A DNA stretch of 15,215 nt from an uncultured Oscillibacter sp. (GTDB lineage Bacteria > Bacillota > Clostridia > Oscillospirales > Oscillospiraceae). The number at the start of each line of letters is the position of its first letter. The first letter of the stretch is position 1. Position numbers and translations under genes: made by a program. The notes below the pieces were generated by a model, which saw nothing but the letters and a program-made list of their open reading frames with translations, was not told the DNA's origin and did not search any database. Of the stretch, positions 1 through 8,048 are shown piece by piece. The stretch spans positions 1 to 15,215 of the forward strand of contig CAJFNE010000026.1 of assembly GCA_904393855.1 (NCBI GenBank), in the 5' to 3' direction.

Positions 1-263
1 GTGCTGAGCTCCAGGTTATAGGAAATTGCCATCAGCCGGTTCTCAAAATGGTACTTCAGGTCCAGAAAAGGTGTGTAATGCAGCTCCCGCAGCAGCAGCC
101 GCCTGCGCAGCAGGTGGGACTCCTGGTCCGCGCAGTGAACGCCCAGCGCATGCGCCATCTGATCCGCCACGAACCCGAGGCTCTGATCGACCCGGCGGGA
201 GACGCTGGAATTCCTGGCCTGATGGTTGTTCCGATTGGGGGAACGCCGAAGGGTCTGCTTCAT
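1..263 (-). CDS. N-terminal fragment of an unrecognised protein, cut by the left window edge
   Basis: An open frame of 87 codons starts with ATG at 261-263 and runs without a stop off the left edge. Its codon use (many CTG, CGG, GAG, CAG) matches the neighbouring genes, which supports it as real coding sequence. The visible part is basic and polar for the first 25 residues or so, then becomes leucine- and arginine-rich with predicted helix. I see no signal peptide, membrane segment or recognisable motif and do not know the family. It lies 32 bases after the permease stop codon, so it may be the last visible gene of the alcohol dehydrogenase-permease unit. The ribosome-binding site is weak (a GGTGA a few bases before the ATG), so a different start is possible. 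Confidence 0.5.
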   Translation of the reverse strand, partial: MKQTLRRSPNRNNHQARNSSVSRRVDQSLGFVADQMAHALGVHCADQESHLLRRRLLLRELHYTPFLDLKYHFENRLMAISYNLELS

Positions 264-295
264 GCCGTCACCATCTTTACGAAACTTGCGTCCGC

Positions 296-1747
296 TCAGG
301 ACTTGCCGGCGGCCCGGCGGTCCATCCACTCCACCACGGCCTCATCCCAGACCGGCAGGTACTCGGAGCGCTCCCGCACCCGATTCACATAGACCTCCAG
401 AGGCACGACCTCGTTGACGGGGATCTTGTGGGCCTTGTTCCAGATGATGGCGTAGGCCGCCACGATCACCATGACGATGATGGCCTGGGGCAGCACATAG
501 GCCAGGGTGGAAATGGCGTACAGCGCGCCGATCATGCCGATGGGCATGACGATCCAGGCGCCGGGGGCCTTCCACAGGCGGGGGAAGTCGGGGTATTTCT
601 TCCGCAGCACCAGCACGTCGACCATGGCGATCATGTAGGTCACCAGCCACGTGATGCAGGCCATGTTGATGAACATGGAGATCATGTCGGAGCTGCCGCC
701 CTGGATGGAGATGTAGACCGTGGTCAGGAGCATCAGGAACAGGGTGAACCACACGCCCCACATGGGAACCCGGTACTTGGGATGCAGTCTGCCAAAGACG
801 CTGGGCACCTGGTGCTCGCGGGCCATGCCGTAGAGCATCCGGGGCAGCGCCGCCATGTAGGCGTTGGCCGTGGTGAAGGAGGCCAGGATCGTCAGGATGC
901 TCATGGTCATGCCGCCGATCTGACCCAGCATGGCCACGGAGGCGTCCACCTGCGGGGTCGCGGAGACCGCCATCACGCTCAGGTCCGTGTACTTGACGGC
1001 GCCGTACGTAAAGATCACATCCACGATGTAGATGGAGATCAGGCCCAGGATCAGGGCGTAGGGGATGTTCCTATAAGGTTTCTTGTTCTCCTCCGCCATG
1101 GGACAGGCGAATTCAAAGCCAATGAAGAACCACACCGCGCTGCCCACGCAGCCGAACACCGCGTCCCAGCCGCCCTCCGGCAGGAAGGTCGCGTTCTCCG
1201 CGACGGGGACGGCCGCGCCCACCACCGAGCCGGCGCCGGCGGCGCCCAGAACGGACATGAGCAGATAGATGATCATCATGATGACGGTGACCACACCCTC
1301 GACCTTGCCGTATAGGCCCACGTCAAAGATGTTCACCAGCAGCACCAGGGCCAGCAGTCCAATACTGACCACCCACTGGGGGATACCGGACACCTGTTCC
1401 AGGGTCAGTCCGCCCATGACCAGCTGGGTGCCGCCGTCGCAGGCGATCAGCATCACATAGCCGCTCAGGACAGCGAACGTGGCCCAGAACCGCCCCAGGG
1501 CCGGGGAGGTATAGTCCGAGACCATGCCGCCGCCGGGAATCATGGCCGTCAACTCGCCGAATGCGAAAGCGGCCACCATCATGGGGATCATGCCGATGGC
1601 GGCGGAGATGAACGTGGCGTGGCCGGCGGTGGCCGCCACAGAGCTGACCGAGAACATGGCGGTGCCAGACACCACCAGTCCCACGGCAGCGCCGTAGGAG
1701 GCGGAAAAGCCCAGCACGCGTTTGAGCTTCGTGTGTTCACTAGACAT
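296..1747 (-). CDS. APC-family amino acid permease
   Basis: The product of 483 residues is an integral membrane transporter of the amino acid-polyamine-organocation superfamily and most likely imports an amino acid or amine by secondary transport. It has about 12 hydrophobic segments. The first (about residues 11-40) is glycine- and serine-rich, as in the substrate-binding broken helix TM1 of APC proteins, and is followed by the typical PGGGMVSDY loop after TM2. The chosen ATG at 1747 is preceded by GGAGGG (1756-1761) with eight bases of spacing. A longer frame starting at 1870 would add residues translated from a hairpin-rich gap and is rejected. The gene follows the iron alcohol dehydrogenase on the same strand, 152 bases away, and probably shares its transcript. 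The transported compound cannot be told from sequence. Confidence 0.9.
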   Translation of the reverse strand: MSSEHTKLKRVLGFSASYGAAVGLVVSGTAMFSVSSVAATAGHATFISAAIGMIPMMVAAFAFGELTAMIPGGGMVSDYTSPALGRFWATFAVLSGYVMLIACDGGTQLVMGGLTLEQVSGIPQWVVSIGLLALVLLVNIFDVGLYGKVEGVVTVIMMIIYLLMSVLGAAGAGSVVGAAVPVAENATFLPEGGWDAVFGCVGSAVWFFIGFEFACPMAEENKKPYRNIPYALILGLISIYIVDVIFTYGAVKYTDLSVMAVSATPQVDASVAMLGQIGGMTMSILTILASFTTANAYMAALPRMLYGMAREHQVPSVFGRLHPKYRVPMWGVWFTLFLMLLTTVYISIQGGSSDMISMFINMACITWLVTYMIAMVDVLVLRKKYPDFPRLWKAPGAWIVMPIGMIGALYAISTLAYVLPQAIIVMVIVAAYAIIWNKAHKIPVNEVVPLEVYVNRVRERSEYLPVWDEAVVEWMDRRAAGKS

Positions 1748-1810
1748 CGATTTCTCCCTCCATACCGTTTGTTTTTCTGTCAGGGGCCGCCCTCCCCCGG
1801 CGGCGGTCCC

Positions 1811-1859
1811 CCGCGGGGGGATGACGCCCCCCGCGGATTCCGGCCGGCTCAGCGCCGGC
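1811..1859 (-). other. Two GC-rich stem-loops between alcohol dehydrogenase and permease genes
   Basis: Arms 1811-1820 (CCGCGGGGGG) and 1827-1836 form a perfect 10-base stem with a six-base loop. A second stem pairs 1843-1848 with 1854-1859 (GCCGGC both arms). Neither is followed by a T-run on the minus strand, so these do not look like ordinary terminators. They could slow polymerase, stabilise the upstream mRNA, or give unequal expression of the two genes. Confidence 0.55.
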
Positions 1860-1899
1860 GTATGGCACACAACAAGCGGGGAAACGGTGCTGAGCGGTC

Positions 1900-3060
1900 T
1901 CAGGCGTTGTAGGCCTTGACCAGCAGGTCGTAGAAGTCCTGCACCGTCAGCTCTCTGGGGTTGTTGGGTGTGGACATGTTCTCAAAAGAAGCCTGGGCCA
2001 GGGCCGGGAAGTCCTTGGGATCGATGATGTCAAAGTCCCGCATCTTGGGGATCTTCACGTCCGCGCAGATGGACTTCATGGCGTCCACGCAGCTGTGGGC
2101 CGCCTCCTCGGTGGTCATGCCCGTGGTGTCCACGCCCAGGTGGCGGGCCACCTCCGCGTACTTCTCCGCGGCGGCGGGGATGTTGAACTCCGTCACCGTG
2201 GAGAGGACCATGGCGTTGGAGACCCCGTGGGGGGTGTCATACCGGCCGCCCAGGGCCTCCGCGATGCAGTGGACCGCCGCCACGTCGGAGTAACCAAAGG
2301 CCACGCCCGCCATGGTGCTGCCCAGCATCATGGCCGCGCAGGACTCCTTGGTCCGCTGGTAGACCGCCTCCCGGATGTTGGCGCCGATCAGGTCGATAGC
2401 ATAGAGGGCAAACGCGTCCGTGATGGGAGAGGCCGCCTTGCAGGTGTAGGCCTCCACGGCATGTACCAGGGCGTCCACGCCGGTGGCCGACATCACCTTC
2501 TCCGGCAGACCCTGCAGGACGCTGGGGTCCACCAGGGCCACCTTCGGGGCGATCTTCAGGTCCAGGATATTCAGCTTCACGTGGGCCTCCGTGTCCGTGA
2601 TCACCGCGTCGAAGGTCACCTCACTGCCGGTGCCGGCGGTGGTGGGGACGGCGATCAGCGGAATGATCGGGTGCTCCAGCACCGCGGGGGTAGCCCAGGT
2701 GCGGATATTTCCGCCGTTGGCCAACAGGGTGCCCACGGCCTTGGCCGTGTCCATGGAGCTGCCGCCGCCGATGGCGATCATGCCGTCCACGCCGTGCTCC
2801 CTGGCGAACTCCGCGCCAGCGATGCAGTGCACGTCCCGGGGATTGGGGACGATCTGGTCGTAGATCACATAGTCCACCTGCTCCGCTTTCAGGGATTCCT
2901 CAATGGGCTGCACGATACCGGCAGCGATGATCCCCTTGTCCGCGATGACCATGGCCTTCGTGATCCCCAGTTTCTTGGCCTCCGCGCCCGCATGGGAGAG
3001 ATACCCCTCGCCAAACTCAATCCGGGTCGCCAGCTGGAAGGTAAAAGGTGAAATTCCCAT
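1900..3060 (-). CDS. Iron-containing (group III) alcohol dehydrogenase
   Basis: This 386-residue protein is a cytoplasmic NAD(P)-dependent Fe-ADH of the 1,3-propanediol/butanol dehydrogenase type. The nucleotide-binding motif GGGSSMDTAK is at residues 98-107 and PTTAGTGSE at 139-147. The four expected metal ligands are all present: Asp196, His200, His264 and His278. Length is normal for the family (about 380-390). The ATG at 3060 is preferred because GGAAAGGA lies about ten bases upstream; an in-frame GTG two codons earlier (3066) sits too close to that site. A promoter-like TATAAT lies about 55 bases upstream. It leads a unit with the permease. Aldehyde reduction to regenerate NAD+, or oxidation of a hydroxy acid, are both possible; members of this family also act as 4-hydroxybutyrate or lactaldehyde dehydrogenases, so the substrate is open. 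Confidence 0.93.
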   Translation of the reverse strand: MGISPFTFQLATRIEFGEGYLSHAGAEAKKLGITKAMVIADKGIIAAGIVQPIEESLKAEQVDYVIYDQIVPNPRDVHCIAGAEFAREHGVDGMIAIGGGSSMDTAKAVGTLLANGGNIRTWATPAVLEHPIIPLIAVPTTAGTGSEVTFDAVITDTEAHVKLNILDLKIAPKVALVDPSVLQGLPEKVMSATGVDALVHAVEAYTCKAASPITDAFALYAIDLIGANIREAVYQRTKESCAAMMLGSTMAGVAFGYSDVAAVHCIAEALGGRYDTPHGVSNAMVLSTVTEFNIPAAAEKYAEVARHLGVDTTGMTTEEAAHSCVDAMKSICADVKIPKMRDFDIIDPKDFPALAQASFENMSTPNNPRELTVQDFYDLLVKAYNA

Positions 3061-3117
3061 ATGCACACGTCCTTTCCAAAATTACAGATGCTCCTTGGGT
3101 GGAAACTGCTTCGTTTC

Positions 3118-3136
3118 ATTATAGTGACAATTTGTC
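3118..3136 (-). promoter_or_regulatory. Promoter -10 with an adjoining palindrome, upstream of the alcohol dehydrogenase
   Basis: On the minus strand a perfect TATAAT (3118-3123) lies about 55 bases before the ATG. Directly upstream is an 11-base palindrome, GACAA-N-TTGTC (3126-3136), inside the spacer where RNA polymerase would bind. No good -35 hexamer sits 16-18 bases upstream (the bases there read GCATTT), so the promoter may need an activator. The palindrome is a candidate operator; no specific regulator can be named. Confidence 0.5.
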
Positions 3137-3200
3137 CAAAAAATGCTCAATGGATCGAGTGCGGCGTGATAATTTTCTCCGAGGGATCTTTCCCCACGGA

Positions 3201-4166
3201 CTACCGGCCGGCCGGCTGGACCACGAAGCGGACCTTGTCATACTCCCCGTTAAAGAACGCCACCACATTGTTGGCCGCCGTCCGGTTGGCCTCGTCCAGG
3301 GCGGTCTCAGAGTAGAAAGCGGCATGGGGTGTAAAGAAAACATGGGGCGCGGAGAAGATCTCCTCCGTGAAGTCCGGCGTCTCGGATACGATCACGTCCA
3401 GAGCCGCCCGGCTGATGGTCCCATTCCGCAGCGCCTCGCAGAGGGCGTGTTCATCCACCGTGAGTCCCCGGGAGGTGTTGACGAACACTGGCTGCTTCCG
3501 GAACAGCCGGAAAACATCCTGGTTCACCATCTCCCGGGTGCTCTTGGAGAGTGGAACGTGGCTCAAGACCGCGTCCGCCCGAGCCCCCAGCTCCTCCATG
3601 GAGACCAGCTCAATGCCCGCGGCCCGGGCCGTCTCCTCCGGCAGGAAGGGATCATAACCGATCACCTCCATGCCGAAGCCCTGCGCGATCCTGGCCGCCC
3701 GACGCGGGATCTGCCCGCAGCCGATCAATCCCAGGGTCAGGCCGTGAATCCGCTTCAGCTTGGGCGCTTTGGACCAGTCCCAGATGTGGTTCTTGACGTC
3801 AATCGCGTAATCCACCACGTTGCGCAGCAGCGCGGCAATCAGCGCCATGCCGTGCTCCGCCACCTCGTCAAAGCAGTAGTCGGGGCTGTTGGCCACGGCG
3901 ACGCCCCGGGCTCTGGCTGCGTCCAGATCGATATTGTCCACGCCCATGGCGAAGTTCGAGACCATTTTCAGGTTCGGCAGCGCCTGAAACACCGCGTCCG
4001 TGAACAGGCCGTACTCGGCGATGGCCGCATCCGCGCCCCGCAGCGCCGCAATCACATCCCGTTCCTCATGGACCTGCGTGACCTCCACCTCGTGGCCCGC
4101 GGCCTGGAGGATTCCCACCTCCGTGCTGCAGTCCTCGTGGCTGTGGTCGACAATGACAACTCTCAT
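3201..4166 (-). CDS. D-isomer-specific 2-hydroxyacid dehydrogenase (CtBP/phosphoglycerate dehydrogenase-like)
   Basis: The 321-residue cytoplasmic enzyme interconverts a 2-oxo acid and a D-2-hydroxy acid with NAD(H). The catalytic triad of the family is visible: Arg233 (in NTSRG), Glu262 and His281 (in TPHAAF). The nucleotide-binding loop at 149-154 reads GCGQIP, so the usual third glycine (GxGxxG) is a proline; the acidic residue that prefers NAD, Asp172, is kept in YDP. The C-terminal YSE..L.E....AANNV segment resembles the CtBP-like branch. Length is normal. It begins 14 bases after the oxidoreductase gamma subunit with a GGGGGA site, so it is probably the last gene of the long operon and could feed 2-oxo acid to that enzyme or drain it. 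The exact substrate is unknown. Confidence 0.9.
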   Translation of the reverse strand: MRVVIVDHSHEDCSTEVGILQAAGHEVEVTQVHEERDVIAALRGADAAIAEYGLFTDAVFQALPNLKMVSNFAMGVDNIDLDAARARGVAVANSPDYCFDEVAEHGMALIAALLRNVVDYAIDVKNHIWDWSKAPKLKRIHGLTLGLIGCGQIPRRAARIAQGFGMEVIGYDPFLPEETARAAGIELVSMEELGARADAVLSHVPLSKSTREMVNQDVFRLFRKQPVFVNTSRGLTVDEHALCEALRNGTISRAALDVIVSETPDFTEEIFSAPHVFFTPHAAFYSETALDEANRTAANNVVAFFNGEYDKVRFVVQPAGR

Positions 4167-4180
4167 CCCGCGAATCCCCC

Positions 4181-4708
4181 TTACGCCGTATACTCGTAGC
4201 CGGTCTTCAAGGCCACCAGGTTCAGCGGGATCAGCTTCGCCTTGCCTGCAAAGGTCTCCCGGATCAGGTCCTCCACGGTGCCATACGGGATGAAGTCCAG
4301 ATACCGCAGGACAAATCCCAGGGCAATCATGTTGGCGACTTTCGCATTCCCCAGCTCCATGGCCTTTTCAATGAAAGGCACCACCTGGATGTTCTTGCAG
4401 GGGCAGTCCGGCTTGGTCTCCACCTGGGAGTTCAGGATCAGCACGCCCTTCTCCCCGGCCAGATGCTGGTAGTCCGCCAGGGACGCCTCGTCCATGATCA
4501 GCATGACGTCGGCCTCGGAGACGATCTGGCACTCGATCTCCGTGGAGATCACGATATTGCACATGGTCCGGCCGCCCCGCTTCTCCGCGCCGTAAACCGG
4601 GGAGAAGGTCACATTGTAGCCGGCCTTGATGGCCGCCGCGCAGAGGATCTCACCCAGGTTCATGATGCCCTGGCCCCCGATGCCGGAAAACAGGAGTTCC
4701 TTTTTCAT
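4181..4708 (-). CDS. korC: 2-oxoacid:ferredoxin oxidoreductase, gamma subunit
   Basis: The 175-residue protein is the gamma (CoA-binding/KorC-VorC type) subunit of a 2-oxoacid:ferredoxin oxidoreductase. The N-terminal GIGGQGIM (about residues 8-15) and the following SPVYGAEKRGG segment are hallmarks of the family. Its ATG at 4708 overlaps the beta-subunit stop codon in an ATGA arrangement, which implies translational coupling; GAGGAGGG within the end of the beta gene acts as ribosome-binding site. A longer frame beginning at 4777 would lie inside the beta gene and is rejected. The symbol reflects position and family only. Whether the complex uses 2-oxoglutarate, branched 2-oxo acids or another 2-oxo acid cannot be decided from sequence. 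Confidence 0.93.
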   Translation of the reverse strand: MKKELLFSGIGGQGIMNLGEILCAAAIKAGYNVTFSPVYGAEKRGGRTMCNIVISTEIECQIVSEADVMLIMDEASLADYQHLAGEKGVLILNSQVETKPDCPCKNIQVVPFIEKAMELGNAKVANMIALGFVLRYLDFIPYGTVEDLIRETFAGKAKLIPLNLVALKTGYEYTA

Positions 4709-5454
4709 GCGCCCTCGCCCTCCTCGTCCTTGAATACGCCCAGGGGATATTGCTGCACCATCACATCGTCGATCCACTCCAGCGCCTTCTTGGGCTGCAT
4801 GCCCCAGTTGGTGGGACAGGGCGAGAGGACCTCCACGAACGTCATGCCCTTCCCGGCCAGCTGCAGGTCAAACGCCTTCTTGATGGCCTTTTTCGTCTTC
4901 ATCACGTTCTGCGGACTGGTGACGGTGACACGCTCGGCATAGCAGACACCCTGCAGCGTGGCCAGGGTCTCCGCCATGTTGATGGGATATCCGGAGTTCA
5001 CCGCCTCCCGGCCCATGGGGGCCGTGGTGGCCTTCTGGCCCATCAGGGTAGTGGGCGCCACCTGGCCGCCCGTCATGCCGTAAATGGCGTTGTTGATGAA
5101 GATCACGCTGAACTTCTCGCCCCGGATGGCCGCGTGCATGATCTCCGCCATGCCCTCGGACACCATGTCGCCGTCGCCCTGGTACACCAGGACGAATTTA
5201 TCCGGCTCCGCCCGCTTGATGCCGGTGGCCGTGGCAGGCGCCCGGCCATGCAGGGCCATGATCTGATCCATATCAAAGAACTTATCGGCCAGGCAGGAAC
5301 AGCCGATGGGCCATACGATGATGCCGTTGCGCTGCAGGCCCATCTCATCGATCAACTCCGCGATGAGCTTGTTGACAATGCCGTGTCCACAGCCGCCGCA
5401 ATAAGTCGTAATCGCGTCTGTGAAGACACGCGGCCTCTCATAAATCGTCTTCAC
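4705..5454 (-). CDS. korB: 2-oxoacid:ferredoxin oxidoreductase, beta (thiamine pyrophosphate) subunit
   Basis: This 249-residue subunit binds thiamine pyrophosphate and carries out decarboxylation of a 2-oxo acid. The CGGCGHG motif (19-25), the PIGCSC segment (49-54), and the thiamine/Mg site GDGD (93-96) followed by NN (121-122) with YGMTGGQ are all present, as expected for KorB/VorA-type proteins. The start is a GTG at 5454 that follows the alpha-subunit TAA with no gap; GAGGTGA in the alpha-subunit tail is well placed for it. The tight packing with the alpha and gamma genes supports one hetero-oligomeric enzyme. Length is typical of the four-subunit class, not the fused pyruvate enzyme. 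Confidence 0.95.
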   Translation of the reverse strand: MKTIYERPRVFTDAITTYCGGCGHGIVNKLIAELIDEMGLQRNGIIVWPIGCSCLADKFFDMDQIMALHGRAPATATGIKRAEPDKFVLVYQGDGDMVSEGMAEIMHAAIRGEKFSVIFINNAIYGMTGGQVAPTTLMGQKATTAPMGREAVNSGYPINMAETLATLQGVCYAERVTVTSPQNVMKTKKAIKKAFDLQLAGKGMTFVEVLSPCPTNWGMQPKKALEWIDDVMVQQYPLGVFKDEEGEGA

Positions 5455-6525
5455 TTACTTCACCTCATTCAACTTGCGGATATCCGCGAGGACTTCCTTG
5501 GGGCTGGGGAGGATGCTGCCCCAGCGGCTGAACAGATACACGTCATGCTTGTTCTCCACCGCCAGCTTCACATCGTCGATCATCTGACCAGCGGAGAGCT
5601 CACAGCACAGGAACTTCTTCCCGTTGAGATCCGCAAACGCCTGTTCCGGATAGGGCCAGAGGGTGATGGGACGGATCATGCCCACCTTGATGCCCTCCTC
5701 CCTGGCCTGCTTCATGGCGGAGATGCACACCCGCGCCAGGGAGCCGTAGGCCACCAGCACAATGTCGGCATCCTCGCACTGATACCGCTCATAGCGGACC
5801 TCGTTCTCCGCGATGGCCCGGAACTTTTTCTGGAGCCGCTCGTTGATCATGATGACCTCGGCAACGCCGTTCATGCCGGTGAGGAAGACGTGCTTCTCCC
5901 GCACCGCCGGGTCAAAGCCGGAGAGGACATTGTACTGGGTCTCCGGGTCCGGGACCTCCAGTCGGCCGGGCAGCTCCACGGACTCCCGCAGCTTGGCCAG
6001 GTTGCCGTCCGACGCCACCACCACGGGGTTGTGATATTTCTCCGCCAGCACGAAGGCCTCCTGCATCAGCTGGCAGCCCTCCTCCACGGTGTAGGGCGCC
6101 AGGATCAGGTTCCGGTAATCCCCGTGGCCGCCGCCGCGGGTGAGCTGGTAATAGTCGCTCTGGCCGGCCATGATGTCACCGTCGCCGGGGCCCGGCCGCA
6201 TGATGTCCAGCACCACCGCCGGAAGATCCGCGCAGCTCATGAAGGACATGGCCTCCTGCCCCAGGGAGTAGCCCGGGCCGGACGTGGCGGTCATGGCCCG
6301 GTGCCCCGCCGCCACAGCGCCTGCGATCATGTTAAACGCAGCTACCTCCGTCTCCGCCTGGATGAAAGTGATTCCCTCCTCCGGGCGGGAGAACATGACT
6401 CTGGCAAAGTATTCCGCCACCTCACTGGACGGCGTGATCGGATACCCGAAAAACAGCTTGCAGCCGGCGCGGATGGCGGACTCCGCCATGGCCATGTTGC
6501 CTTGCATAAAGACTTTTTCACTCAT
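5455..6525 (-). CDS. korA: 2-oxoacid:ferredoxin oxidoreductase, alpha subunit (KorA/VorB type)
   Basis: The 356-residue subunit carries the 2-oxoacid oxidoreductase N-terminal domain, seen in FFGYPITPSSE (residues 25-35) with the conserved Thr31, QAETEVAA, and TSGPGYSL motifs, and a transketolase-like C-terminal domain ending in a PYPEQAF and LSAGQM region. Homologues are often annotated as 3-methyl-2-oxobutanoate dehydrogenase subunit VorB, so korA and vorB are both defensible names. The ATG at 6525 follows AGGTGG; a GTG three codons earlier (6534) would use the same region and is less likely. It lies nine bases after the ferredoxin-like subunit gene and abuts the beta gene. Proximity to a Liv importer makes branched or amino-acid-derived 2-oxo acids plausible substrates, but this is inference. 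Confidence 0.94.
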   Translation of the reverse strand: MSEKVFMQGNMAMAESAIRAGCKLFFGYPITPSSEVAEYFARVMFSRPEEGITFIQAETEVAAFNMIAGAVAAGHRAMTATSGPGYSLGQEAMSFMSCADLPAVVLDIMRPGPGDGDIMAGQSDYYQLTRGGGHGDYRNLILAPYTVEEGCQLMQEAFVLAEKYHNPVVVASDGNLAKLRESVELPGRLEVPDPETQYNVLSGFDPAVREKHVFLTGMNGVAEVIMINERLQKKFRAIAENEVRYERYQCEDADIVLVAYGSLARVCISAMKQAREEGIKVGMIRPITLWPYPEQAFADLNGKKFLCCELSAGQMIDDVKLAVENKHDVYLFSRWGSILPSPKEVLADIRKLNEVK

Positions 6526-6534
6526 AGCTGCCAC

Positions 6535-6750
6535 CTACTCTTCCTTATAAACGGAGATAGCGGCATCCGGGCACATTCTTGCGCACGTCCCGCACGCGAT
6601 GCATCCATCTCCGGCCACCGGCGGGAAATAGCCGCGCTTGTTCACCGCCGAACCCTTGATCAGGACTTTCTTGGGGCAAAATTCGATGCAGTAGCCGCAT
6701 TCCTTGCACCTTTGAAAGTCAATTTTTACAATACCCATCATGTTACTCAC
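6535..6750 (-). CDS. korD: 2-oxoacid:ferredoxin oxidoreductase, delta subunit (two 4Fe-4S clusters)
   Basis: This 71-residue ferredoxin-like protein passes electrons from the thiamine site to external ferredoxin. It has two complete CxxCxxCxxxCP motifs: Cys15, 18, 21, 25 and Cys50, 53, 56, 60. I chose the GTG at 6750 because GGAGA lies six to seven bases upstream; ATG codons at 6741 and 6738 are alternatives and would only trim the N-terminus. It starts 18 bases after the hotdog-fold gene and ends nine bases before the alpha subunit, giving the order delta-alpha-beta-gamma that is common in Clostridia and archaea. Confidence 0.94.
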   Translation of the reverse strand: MSNMMGIVKIDFQRCKECGYCIEFCPKKVLIKGSAVNKRGYFPPVAGDGCIACGTCARMCPDAAISVYKEE

Positions 6751-6768
6751 CAGCCATCTCCGTCCGGA

Positions 6769-7251
6769 TTACGTTTCGATCTTGAAAGCGGGGTCGAGAG
6801 GCTCCCTCTGATACTCCTCCGGCACCACCATGATACCGATGGCGGTACCGCACAGCAGGGGGGGATCGCAGGCCACCATGGCGGCGTCGCTCTTGTAGTG
6901 CTTCAGGTCCGGCTCCCCCTGGATGGCGTCCATGAAATTGCACTTGATCTTGTAGTCATCCGTCATGGTGAAGATCTTATAGCACTCGAAGTGCACCTCG
7001 AAAGAGGTCTTGCCCTTCTTCTCAATCCAGCCGTGATACTCCATGAAGTCACCCACGTGAATGGGGGCCAGGAAGTTGACCTCTTTATAGGCCCGGAACA
7101 GGCTGCCGTCGCCGGTGGCCCGGACCATCAGCTCCGTGCCCACGTCGCCGAAGTAGTCCAGCATCCTGCCGCCGTTGATCAGGTTTCCGCAGTAGTGCCC
7201 GTCGTTCTCCACGGTCATCATCTTTCTGAAAATCACCTTGTTGCCAATCAT
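6769..7251 (-). CDS. Hotdog-fold acyl-CoA enzyme, beta-alanyl-CoA/3-aminobutyryl-CoA ammonia-lyase-like
   Basis: The 160-residue protein belongs to the hotdog superfamily. Its blocks HYCGNL (19-24), FGDVGTELM (34-42), LFRAYKEVNFLAP (51-63) and VGDFMEYHGWIEK (66-78), with ACDPPLLCG near the C-terminus, resemble what I recall of beta-alanyl-CoA:ammonia lyase of Clostridium propionicum and, less closely, the lysine-fermentation enzyme Kal. Those enzymes remove ammonia from a beta-aminoacyl-CoA to give an enoyl-CoA. The protein is slightly longer than the family norm, with extra residues between about 100 and 125. Start: ATG at 7251 after GGAGG (7260-7264), eight bases spacing. No other lysine-fermentation genes are here, so substrate is unknown; a thioesterase function is the main alternative. 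Confidence 0.75.
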   Translation of the reverse strand: MIGNKVIFRKMMTVENDGHYCGNLINGGRMLDYFGDVGTELMVRATGDGSLFRAYKEVNFLAPIHVGDFMEYHGWIEKKGKTSFEVHFECYKIFTMTDDYKIKCNFMDAIQGEPDLKHYKSDAAMVACDPPLLCGTAIGIMVVPEEYQREPLDPAFKIET

Positions 7252-7279
7252 TGCTCTTTCCTCCGTCTTTACAAAATAG

Positions 7280-7297
7280 AGAAGCTGTAGGGCTTCT
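7280..7297 (-). other. Small stem-loop between livF and the hotdog-fold gene
   Basis: AGAAGC (7280-7285) pairs with GCTTCT (7292-7297) around a six-base loop; on the minus strand it is followed by CTATTTTG. This could be a weak attenuator after the transporter genes. The stem is short and the T-run is broken, so it may have no function. Confidence 0.3.
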
Positions 7298-7323
7298 TTT
7301 CAACAGGTATGGCCCCTTGGAAA

Positions 7324-8031
<708 letters not shown>

Positions 8032-8048
8032 ACATACACCTCGAAATC

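Noticed and set aside
26..1315. Open frame of 429 codons on the plus strand
   Set aside because: It is antisense to the APC permease and has the same low-complexity His/Gly/Asp-rich shadow composition.
4181..7251. Complete lysine or beta-alanine fermentation pathway
   Set aside because: The hotdog protein resembles an enzyme of such pathways, but none of the aminomutases, cleavage enzyme, CoA-transferase or acyl-CoA dehydrogenase genes is present in the window.
4750..7290. Open frame of 846 codons on the plus strand
   Set aside because: It lies opposite the oxidoreductase and hotdog genes, whose motifs are unmistakable. Its translation is rich in His, Arg, Gly and Asp, as expected for the antisense of GC-rich codons, and has no recognisable domain.
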